A DNA stretch of 64,000 nucleotides from Dasypus novemcinctus (lineage: Eukaryota > Chordata > Mammalia > Cingulata > Dasypodidae). Under the pieces are notes generated by a model. It was not told the DNA's origin and made no database searches. It saw nothing but the letters and a program-made list of their open reading frames with translations. Both the position numbers and the translations under genes were made by a program. The DNA lies in the NCBI RefSeq assembly GCF_030445035.2, contig NC_080698.1, positions 3,169,501 to 3,233,500 on the forward strand, in the 5' to 3' direction. Positions 55,683-64,000 of this stretch are shown here, one piece after another (position 1 is the stretch's first letter; every line of letters begins with the position of its first letter).

Positions 55683-56682
55683 AGATTTTAAGACCTAAGC
55701 CTTCAGCTCTGGCAAACACTGTTAAAGTGTGGTGTTTCTGTGTGCTGTTGTTTTAGCCTGAGTTTAGGATGCTTTCTCAGGCTAGTTTGGGGCTGCCTTG
55801 CCTAGTCTGCTCTCCACGTCATTGAAACACCGTTTTTAAAAGAGCGTCCAGCTCCTAAGCGTACGCGCCGCCGGGCCGACTTCCACGGGAACAGCCTGGC
55901 CGGCCGGCCCCAGAGGCGCCCGCGCCCCGCCTCCCCCGTGTGCCGCGGGTTCCGCCTGGCCCTGCACCTGCGCGTCCTCCTGAGGACCTGCCACACGCTG
56001 GGACCCGGGCCGCTCTCGCCAGCGGCTTGTCTCCCCGCCCCGTTTCACTCAGGCACCAACGGGGTGATTCAGTTCCCTTTTATCTACACCTTAGCGTGCG
56101 GAAAGTCCTAAAGGTTGCAGCCCGCTGGCTTCCTCTTTCCATCTCACCGTGCACCCCTCTCCCACTTTTATTCTTACTTGCTCATTTTAATGAGGATCTG
56201 GGGGTGCAGGAAGTTTATCACCTGGTCTCAGACCATTCATGGCAGGAGTCCTGGTGCATTTTAAATAAATCAACGTTGCTGAGGGAATATGTCCCAGACT
56301 AGTCGTTTCCTTCCAGAACTGACTGCCCTGTTGAGTATTTAAAAAAAAAAATGAACCATAATGATCATTACTAAAGGAGTGGTTCTCAAAAGCTTTTGGT
56401 CTCAGGACCCCAAAAAACTTTTGATTATGTAGGTCATATCTACATAAAACTGAGAACATTTTAGTATTCATCCCATTAGCCCTCAGAGCGGTGACATCGT
56501 CACATGCCGCGTGGCCTACTGTCCATCCATGAGAGAGGACGGTGACGGTGTCTCAGAGAATAGTGTTGACCTCCAGCACCCTGCAGTGGGCGCAGGGACC
56601 CTCGGGGCCCTCGGCCGCGCTTGAGAACAGCCGAGCTGAGGAGCGATGCGCAGGCCGCATTAAGCTCAGGCTTGGCGTTTCT
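55683..56682. other. Unassigned; CpG patch and possible old DNA-transposon trace
   Basis: A CpG-dense patch lies at 55850-56045. 56372-56465 (GAGTGGTTCTCAAAAGCTTTTGG, then CTCAGGACCCCAAAAAAC and CTTTTGATTATGTAGGTCATATC) resembles a widespread ancient mammalian repeat, possibly of hAT type. No exon is supported. Confidence 0.35.
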
Positions 56683-57106
56683 TTTTTTTTTTTTTTTAAA
56701 GATTTATTTATTATTTCTCTCCCCTGCCCTCCCCCACCCCAGTTGTCTGTTCTCTGTGTCTATTTGCTGCGTGTTCTTCTTTTTCCACTTCTGTTGTTGT
56801 CAGCGGCACGGGAATCTGTGTTTCTTTTTGTTGCGTCATCTTGTTGTGTCAGCTCTCCGTGTGTGTGGCGCCATTCCTGGGCAGGCTGCACTTTCTTTCG
56901 CACTGGGCGGCTCTCCTTACGGGATGCACTCCTTGTGCGTGGGGCTCCCCTACGCGGGGGACACCCCTGCGTGGCAGGGCACTCCTTGCGCGCATCAGCA
57001 CTGCGCATGGGCCAGCTCCACACGGGTCAAGGAGGCCCGGGGTTTGAACCGTGGACCTCCCATGTGGTAGGCGGACGCCCCAGCCACTTGGCCAAGTCCG
57101 CTTCCC
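56683..57106 (-). mobile_element. Chimeric DAS-type SINE, antisense, best preserved copy
   Basis: Inverted copy with an A/T tail of about 18 T. It has a pyrimidine tract ending CCACCCCAG|TTGTCTG (AG at 56741-56742), the full body and the inverted head (CAGCCACTTGGCCAAGTCCGCTTCCC). It is close to the copies at 12092 and 31330. Two plus-strand frames are open right across it (222 and 149 codons). No clear target-site duplication was found by eye. Confidence 0.92.
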
Positions 57107-58020
57107 AAGCGACATTTCTGCTGTGTGCGTGCATGCACGCGTGTGTGCACAGAGACGAGCTGGGAAGAGAGAGGCTGTCTGTTGAATTAAAGGTTTCCGT
57201 TAATGTGTAAGGTAGTAGCGCTTCCCCGGAATATGTGAAGTCCCCCGTGGGGAGGCTTGGTATGACCCGAGCAGAATGGAACCCCCAGTCCTCTCTGTTG
57301 TGCTGCACCCCGTTTCCAGCAGTTATGCTCCAGGCCCGTCGGGTTTTAAATGGTGGCGTTAGCTGCCTGGCTTGGCGGATGTGGCTGGCACGAAGCCCGG
57401 GAGAGCTTGATCTAAAGTCTTGGCCTTCACCCGCTGGCTGTGGCCCCCAGCGTCTGTGAGTGCGCCCAGGGCACGTGTTTCGGGAAGAATGTGGATTTCA
57501 TCAGGTTCTTACAGGAGCCCCTACTCTCTCACCTTAGCTTACACAGGTGCATGTCTAGAGATTCCCAGAGTTGAGAATATTGTGGTTAGAGGAGTTTGAG
57601 AGACAGCCCCCCTTACAGAGTTCGTTGCACAAACGAAGACGTCCCTGCACCCCATGTGTACGTCAGCGTGTGGAAAGACACCAGTGTGTGTGTCAGCGCG
57701 CGCACAGGGTGGATCCACCTCAGGTGTCCTCCTTCAGGTCGGACATCGGCCTGGGGCCGACTTGCTGGGGGCCCCTTCAAGGCCGGTGTCGGTGAGTGAG
57801 GCCGAGTGCTCCTGTGGTCTTGCTGATACCTGATTAGTTGACTGAACTCCCTGAGATCTTTCACTGACGTGCACATCTGATTGGAAACGCCGGGGCTGGA
57901 AGGAAACACGTTTCCGAATTTGCCGTCAGCTCGCATGTCCGTCTCGGGGCCCCGATCTGAAGATGCTGTCGGGTTTGTTCTGAGCCTTCGGGTCACTGTG
58001 CTTCTCTGTGTGTCCCGCAG
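57107..58020. other. Presumed intron 3' end before candidate exon
   Basis: Unassigned sequence. Its last 35 bases (CTGTGCTTCTCTGTGTGTCCCGCAG) form a reasonable polypyrimidine tract and 3' splice site, with AG at 58019-58020. No other feature is recognised. Confidence 0.45.
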
Positions 58021-58306
58021 ATTCGCCCAGGAGCCCTCTCCAGACCCCCCGGGGACCGTCTGCCCTGCCGCCCAGACGCTGGCAGCGGGGCCCCCGATGG
58101 CCGTGGGACCCTCGCCGTGAAACCTGCCAAGCTGGACGCCACAGTGCTGCGCGACGCCACCTGGGCCAGCCCTGCGCCCCCCGCGGAGCCGTGCAGCCAT
58201 GCGCTCCTAGCCTGCGGCCCCGGCCTCCCCGAGGAGCACTACGTAAGCGAGGCCGCGGAGGACGCCCCCCGCCACCCCGGGTGCCGCGATGCCTGCACCA
58301 TCACCG
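58021..58306 (+). CDS. Candidate internal coding exon of an unidentified gene
   Basis: The segment follows a good acceptor (TGTGTGTCCCGCAG|ATTCGC) and ends at a donor (ATCACCG|GTAGGC). Its 286 nt are open in the frame starting at 58021, about 95 codons plus one base. The latter two thirds look protein-like rather than low-complexity: residues around AKLDATVLRDATWASP and LPEEHYVSEAAEDAPRH, ending GCRDACTIT, mix acidic, aromatic and Cys residues. In the first 33 codons a second frame also looks plausible (QEPSPDPPGTVCPAAQTLAA) but it stops at 58120. I see no known domain and cannot name the gene. High CpG content fits a coding exon kept under selection or simply the local GC-rich setting. Confidence 0.5.
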
Positions 58307-59449
58307 GTAGGCCCCTTCCTGCGGGCGGGTGGGGGGGAGGCGTGGGGCGGCCAGGCCTGCGGGCCGCACCCGCCAGAAGCCGCCGCACCTGCGTGACTCC
58401 GGGACTTCTGTAGACGTGCTGGGCCCTGCCCATCGGGCAGGCGGCACCTTCCGGAACAGGCACGGAGGGCCAGCTGGTTCCGTTGAGGCCCAGCAGCGTG
58501 TGTGGCCCCAAGCCGCTTCCTCCTCCCTCGGGGCCTCAGTTTCTCCAGACGTCAGTGGGAGCGACACGGGCAGTGGCGAACGTCAGAAACGGGCGGGCGC
58601 CCCGGGCGAGCCACCGCGCGTTGCCCGGACGCAGTGCGTTTCTGCTCTGTGCCAGCCTCCCCCTGTGCCCGTCCGCTGGTGTCTGCCGCTTGGGCATGCG
58701 GGGCTACGGCTCTTGCTCTTTGCCTCTCGCCAGGGGAGCGCTAAGACCGGCTGGGAGCTGCGCAGGAGGGCGTGCCTGGCGATGGCGTGGGGTGCGTGCA
58801 CGGCAGCGGCGGGGACATCACCAGTGACGGCCAAACCCAGCTGCGCTCACACAGAAATCCGCTGTCCTTTCATGTTTGTTGGCAGGTTTCGTCTTTGTCC
58901 TCCTCTTAGAAATGAAGTCTAATGACAGTCTAGAGCAGCGAGTCTGTTTCCCGTGACTGCCTCTTGTTCCTTCTCACCAGCCGGTCACTGAGGATCTCTT
59001 GTGTGTCGAGTGTCCCGGGCACATTGGGGCACAGAGAGGGCGGGGATTCCCGCCTGGGCGCCCAGCCTGTGCTGAGCCCTGAGCTTCTCTCCGTGCCCGG
59101 GAGAGGCCCCTTTGCATCCCTCCCCCCGAGGACCGACTCCTGCCCCTGTGTGCCAGCACCGGGGGGCGCGGTTCCAGCAGTGCCCGTTGCCTTCTGCGCT
59201 GTTGATGTCCCCCGCCGTGGGCTCCCCTAGCCGCCATGGTACCTCCCTTCCCCGCGGCCTAGTCCTCCGCGTCTCCGCGCTTCTTTTCAGCAAAACTCTG
59301 GAAGGAGCTGGGTCTGCTGGCTGCTTTCTCTTCCCCAGTTCTGGTGCCCCCTGGGCGACCCTTGACCCCTTACCCAGCCCTGGGCACCCCTGGGGTCCAC
59401 ACGTCCTTCCTGGACTTTGTCTTCTTGGCTTCTCAGCTGTAGTCAATGC
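58307..59449. other. CpG-rich sequence after the candidate exon
   Basis: CpG-dense to about 58640, then mixed. Several overlapping frames (197 codons plus, 249 codons minus) run through it without splice support. No mobile element is recognised. Confidence 0.35.
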
Positions 59450-59720
59450 TGTTGGCACCCCCTTCTCCTGGAGGGCTGGGGCCCCCCAAACTCCCCTGGC
59501 CCCCCCCAAATCCCCCTGGGCCTCCCTGGGGTCTCCTGTACCCCCTGGGCCTCCCTGGGCCCCCCCCAAACGCCGCTGAGCCTTCCCAAACGCCCTTGGG
59601 CCTCCCTGGACCCTCCTGTATCCCTGGGCCTCCCCGGGCCCCCCGAGCTCCCTTGTGCCCCCCTGAACCCCCCTGGGCCTCCCCTGGCCCCCCCAGGTCC
59701 CCCGGACTCCCAGACCTCCC
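59450..59720 (+). repeat. Imperfect C-rich minisatellite (CCCCCTGGGCCTCC)
   Basis: About 270 bp built from irregular repeats of CCCCCTGGGCCTCCCTGGG with insertions such as CCCCAAACGCC. Period varies (about 18-30 bp). Pro-rich plus-strand and Gly-rich minus-strand frames are translation of the repeat. It shares the core TGGGCCTCC with the neighbouring repeat at 60180. Confidence 0.85.
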
Positions 59721-60179
59721 CGCTCCCTGGCCACCTCCCTGCCCCTCCTCTCCCAGCATTCAGCCCTCGCTCCACTTCCTGGTCACTCCGCCCCACCCAG
59801 GGTGAGCTCATCGGGTTTTCCAGACGGCCCCAGGCTGGCCCTGTCCAGCCTCTGCCCGGGCCTGGCCCTTCCCCTGCAGGGCAGGTGGTCTGTCTAGCGC
59901 TGAGCAGTTTCCCCCGGCCTCAGTTTCCCCCTGGCCTCAGGCGCCCGGGCGAGATCGAGCTCCCCTCCCCCGCCAGCTCCCTCTGGGCTCCCCCATCTCG
60001 TTGGTCACGGCAGCTCATCGTCTAGATCCCTGAGGCCCTCGTGGCCACCATCACTGTCACACCGTGTTGGCCAGGACACCTGTCGGCTTCGCCTCTGAGC
60101 GTGTCCAGAACTGGACACCAGCTCCACAGCAGCCACCCTGGCCCAGGCACACCTGGATTTCTGCAGCAGCCTCCTACCT

Positions 60180-60400
60180 GAGCCTCTACCGGGGCCTCCT
60201 ACCTGGGCCTCCTACCTGGGCCTCCTACCTGGGCCTCCTACCTGGGCCTCTACTTGGGCCTCCTGCTGGGCCTCCACCTGAGCCTCCACCTGGGCCTCCA
60301 CCTGGGCCTCTACTTGGGCCTCCAGCTGGGCCTCCTGCTGGGCCTCCAGCTGGGCCTCCAGCTGGGCCTCCACCTGGGCCTCCACCTGGGCCTCCACCTG
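60180..60400 (+). repeat. 12-bp minisatellite (GGGCCTCCACCT), about 18 units
   Basis: Units GGGCCTCCTACCT/GGGCCTCCACCT/GGGCCTCCAGCT follow each other for 220 bp, with variants grouped: TACCT units first, then CACCT, then AGCT, then CACCT again. Because the unit is close to 12 bp, all six frames stay open and give four-residue repeats (for example EAQV on the minus strand). Not a gene. The variant grouping indicates local duplication of blocks and likely length variation. Confidence 0.93.
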
Positions 60401-61794
60401 TGCAGTCCTTACCCGCCTCAGCCTGGGAGTGACCTCGAGTCAAGTCAGGTGGTCATGCTCGCCTGCTGACCTCTGAAGGGCTTACGAGGGTCTAAGTGGC
60501 CGCTCCCCTGCCCCCCTGCGCTGTCCCCCGCCCCCGCCCTCTAGGCACCTTGGCACAGGGCAGCCAGCTCCGGGCCTTGCCACTCCCACTCCTGGGTGTC
60601 CTGGAGGTCACCTCCTTGGGAGCGTGCTGTGTAGTGAGCCACGCCCTTCCCCAGCTGCTTTTCCTTTCTTTTCTCCCTGGACCCCCTGTGGTTGTCTTTC
60701 CTGACAAGCTTGTGTAGAATGCAGGCCCTCGAGGGTGACGAGGGTGACGCACCTGCCCGTGCTTGCGGGATTGGCTCGACTTGCCCCTGCACAGGTCGGT
60801 GCTGCTAAGCGTTTGTTGAGTGAAGTAGGTGCGTTGCTCACCCCCTTTTTACAGACGAAGACGCTAGCTTACGCAAGGTTCAGCTTCGTGCCCGAGACCC
60901 CTGAGCTCCACGTGGTGCGACTGGCATTGAGACCTGGGGACCCCAGGAACACTGCCCGGCTAGGGAGACAACGAGCAGGTGGAAATCGGCTGTGGAGAGC
61001 ACCAGGGGCAGGAGGGCTTCACGGGGGCGGGGACACATTTGGCCACGTGGGACCCAGCCCCTGGGAGTCTCCTTGGCTTCACGCGCCACCCCGCCCGGGA
61101 GGGAGTTCACTTTCTCAACGTGACAGCTGAGGGCAAAGAAGCAGCCGAGCGCCCTGCTGAGTGGCAGCCCCTGTGGGGTGCGGTCCTCGAGCCTCCCTGC
61201 TGGGACGGCCGGGGCAAACACTGCGGGGCAGTTGCGAAGCAGCTCGGTGCCGTCGCATTTGTCCGTGGGCACGAGGATGGAAGTGCCCTTCTGGGCGTCG
61301 GGTGCTTGCGGCAGGTACCGCACTGGGTGCTTGCTCAAAGTCATATTAGGTGTCACCGAGAGGGGGACAGAAAATGAAAAACGTGCCCGGAGAGCGCTGG
61401 AGGGGCCCCGATGGGCTTTGAGAAGTGCTGCCCCGGGGGGGCACCTGGCACGCGGCCGCCGCGGCGCCCGAGCAAACAGCAGGCTTCTGTCTGGCCGTAA
61501 TGTGTGGGCCAAGCCAGGCGCCCGGCGCAGCACCCCGCCGCCCCGCCCCCACCCAGGGCCTCGCAGTTGTGGGTGTGTCATTTTCAGTTTGGGGCAGTTT
61601 AACGAGAGGGCCCCGGGAGCCCCGGCTGCCCGGGTTGCGCAACCCCTGGCGGTCCCAGGGCAGCCCCAGCCTCGGGATTTGCCCTGACAGGCTCTCAGAA
61701 CGCTGCCGAGCGAGTGTGGCGCTGCCGGGCGCCGTGGGGGCTCTCCGTGGGCTGCTCGTGGAGTTTCTCTCTGCACATGGCACTGGCCGTTCAG
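60401..61794. other. Presumed intronic, GC-rich
   Basis: 60800-60960 carries a MIR-like stretch (AGCGTTTGTTGAGTGAAGTAGG, then TTTTTACAGACGAAGACGC). The 298-codon minus-strand frame at 60880-61776 has no recognised domain and lies in CpG-rich DNA. No exon other than the one starting at 61795 is supported. Confidence 0.35.
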
Positions 61795-61867
61795 ATGGGG
61801 CAGCCCGTGAGGGCCCGGCCCCTGCCCGGAGTCTGCCAGGACAGAGCTGCTCGGACCCCTGTGCGTG
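61795..61867 (+). CDS. Candidate second coding exon, phase-compatible with 58021-58306
   Basis: 73 nt between GGCCGTTCAG|ATGGGG and GTGCGTG|GTAAGT. The donor is strong. The acceptor has only a modest pyrimidine tract (GTTTCTCTCTGCACATGGCAC). The exon at 58021 leaves one base; joining it with the first two here gives an open frame continuing GAAREGPAPARSLPGQSC and ending SDPCA with two bases left over. An ATG in another frame also starts exactly at the exon border, so this could instead be an unrelated coincidence. No domain is visible and the product is not identified. Confidence 0.3.
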
Positions 61868-64000
61868 GTAAGTGGCTGCGCAGCCCCCCCTCTGTTTCCT
61901 CCTTTCCAGGAGGCCTGCGGCGGCGTGGCTCCCTGCTCTCTTCTCTTGGCGCCTCGGCCACGGCCACGCGGCGGGGAGGCTGCATGTGGACTCGTCGGGG
62001 GCAGAGCAGGGTCTCTAAGGGCCGCTGGCCCCTGCAGTTCTGCGGTTTCCCCGGATCCTGTCTTATCTCGGCTTCTTAGAGTCTAGCCTGGTTCTTTTAA
62101 AGGCGAAGAGCAGCCTGCACCGTCTTTCCTTCCCCTGCCCTCCCTCTTCTCTCGGCTCGGCTCGGTGTGCTGGCCCTCTGGTCCCATCCACACCCCGGGG
62201 GTGGAGCCGGCCAGTGGGTGCTTCTCCCTGAGCTGCCCAGGTCTGATGGCCGCCGATCCGCCCGCCCCCTGGGCGTCTGCACGCTGTCCCCTGTGCAGTA
62301 CCTGGTTCCCAGCTGCTGGGCGTGTGCCTCGTCCCATCCAGGAGAGCTGATGGCGGCCTTTACGTTTCAGACTTTGAAACTTCAGGAGGAGAAAACATTA
62401 CGATGACACTGGGTGTGTTGTTTGTGGGGGGGTTAGCGTCTTTAGGCTTATCCGACACTTGCATTCAACCTGTTGTACTGAAGGGCAGCTTTTTGCTGGG
62501 GCTTGTTAATTAATTGCTGGGATCTTTCCTAAAGAGAACAGGTCCTGGCCCTCAGAGCCCAGAGATGGTCAGAGGTAGGTGGAGGTGAGTGGGGGTAGGC
62601 GGAGACGAGCGGGGGTAGGCGGAGACGTAAACGGGTGACTCTCAGGCCAGTGGTGATTGCTCTGGAAAAGTCTGCTCGCAGGAACGCCCCACCTGGAGAA
62701 GCCTTCAGACACAATTCATGATCTATTCCTTTTCTTTCGCTAATTTGAGCCATCGGGCTTCATGCTCTGTCCCAAGAAAACACGTTCAAATAAAATTATG
62801 GACTTCGTGCTCATTTTGTTAATTGCCTCTCAATTCCTGTCCAGCATAATTTTTTAATGTGTTCTCCACTAGAAGTTTTTAATCCAAGTGCTGCTTGTTG
62901 GCTGTGTTAGTGAAAGAAACAAGCAGTGGACGTGGAACTAACCGCTTGTTGGACAGACTGAGACGATGTAAATGAGAATCTAAGGAGCGCTGTTCGCCAA
63001 CGCCGTCCTGGTTTCCTCACTGCTTTGCTCAGCAGATTCTCTGCTGTGAACAGTGCACTTGTTTTGCGTGTCGGGGAGGGGCCCTATTTTGCTGAATTCT
63101 GGGGCTAACATTTGCTCTTTGGAAGAAAGACCTCTGAAAGACTGGGGGCCCTCTGATCCTGCTGCCCCTCAGCTCCTCGTCTCTAGATGAGGGGTAGAAT
63201 ATTTATTGCACAGGGTTTTGACATGAATTGTAAAACGTAGTCCGTAAGATTCTTGACCTGTGACTTGGGAGCCACAGTTGCCAGGATCTTGATGTGTTTT
63301 TGCCCCGCTCCTGACTAGTTCAAGTTCTGGCCTTGAAACAAACCTTTGCTGCGGTTAATGTCTGGTGTAAGTGCTGCAGCCTTCGGCAAGGGAAGACTCG
63401 AGTAGCCTCTTGATAAAGACTTAGCCCGGGTGCTCTCTGCTGCTGCAGGGCGTTGCGTCCCCGCGCGTCCGTCAGGCGGGGCCTTCGCGGGGGTTTGGAA
63501 TGGTTTGGGTCGCAGGTGTGACGTCCATGGGGGGCGCGAGCCCTTCGTCAGGGCTCTCTCTCGTGAAGGCGACGGGGCCGGGGTGCGGGGCGGTGGCTGG
63601 CGGAGGGCCGGGGTGTGGGCATCCTGCCCTCGGCCCCTGAGCCCCCTCGCGGCCCTGGGGCCACATCGCAGCCGCGGGGCCCAGCAGGGCGCGTGGTGCG
63701 CTGCAGATGCTCAGGCTGCACAGGCGGGCCGGGGGCCCCCACAGGCTCACTGGGCCCCGCGGCCACGCCGGGACCGTGGGGTCCGAATCCTGCCCGCGTT
63801 CTCGGCCACCTGGGCGGGTCTGCCTTCAGCATCGCGGCCATGGTGGTGGACACTCGCCAGCCTCTGGGCTCTGCTCGGGGAAGTCATTCTGTCCTTAGAA
63901 AAGCCTTGCAAGGTGGGGGGGGCTGTTCTCACCCTCGTCTTTAAGGAGAAACTGAGGCGCCGAGTGGCAAAGCCGCCCACGCCCCACGGGCTCCGTGGGG
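61868..64000. other. Downstream sequence without supported exon
   Basis: A short tandem repeat of three 20-bp units (GTAGGCGGAGACGAGCGGGG type) lies at 62575-62634. 62760-63440 is A/T-richer and appears single-copy. 63440-63860 is CpG-dense. A MIR-like tail (AAGGAGAAACTGAGGCGCCGAGTGGC) lies at 63941-63970. Further exons of the candidate gene may lie beyond the window. Confidence 0.35.

Noticed and set aside
60212..60443. Repeat-protein-like frames (EAQV, GGPAGGP repeats)
   Set aside because: Direct consequence of the 12-bp minisatellite; every frame gives a four-residue repeat.
60880..61776. 298-codon minus-strand frame
   Set aside because: CpG-rich DNA with several overlapping open frames, no recognised domain and no transcript signals.
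62340..62407. Possible short exon around LKLQEEKTLR
   Set aside because: TTTCAG precedes it but no usable donor follows in frame, and upstream pyrimidine tract is poor.

Overview
This window is vertebrate nuclear DNA from a mammal, almost certainly an armadillo (Xenarthra, Dasypus-like). The best evidence is about 22 loci of short retroposons with a tRNA-Ala-like head: an A box of the form TGGCTCAGTGGTTGAG and a B box GGTTCAATCC or GGTTCAAACC. They match the DAS-SINE family described from the nine-banded armadillo, with monomers, dimers and chimeric copies in which the tRNA head is fused to a longer unrelated body. L1 3' ends of a xenarthran type and old mammalian repeats (L1M, MIR, hAT) fill most of the rest. 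There are no bacterial-style genes, and long open frames here are mostly by-products of GC-rich DNA and of antisense SINEs.

Layout. Bases 1-1850 are repeat-bearing flank. Bases 1850-3100 are a very strong CpG island with GC boxes, and it ends in a good 5' splice site at 2763/2764. This looks like the promoter and first (probably untranslated) exon of a plus-strand gene. Bases 3100-58000 hold no exon I can support: SINEs, L1 pieces, MIRs, GC-rich single-copy DNA and several minisatellites. At 58021-58306 there is a plausible internal coding exon with acceptor and donor, and at 61795-61867 a second, weaker one whose phase fits the first. I do not recognise the protein. Bases 59450-60400 between them are two G+C-rich minisatellites. 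The last 2 kb are GC-rich with no supported exon.

The simplest model is that the window covers the 5' part of one plus-strand gene with a first intron of about 55 kb. Retroposon orientation agrees: 20 of 22 SINE loci lie on the minus strand, antisense to that gene. This is inference; transcript evidence would decide it.

Several insertions are intact enough to show target-site duplications (18, 17, 17, 16, 14, 12, 10, 10 and 10 bp for retroposons, and 8 bp with one mismatch for a hAT element), so element borders and relative ages can be read directly. I found no sign of a previously undescribed biological system. The most unusual items are a SINE trimer, a SINE with an internal 32-bp triplication, a recurrent antisense open frame carried by the chimeric SINEs, and an L1 insertion that seems to carry extra 3' sequence.
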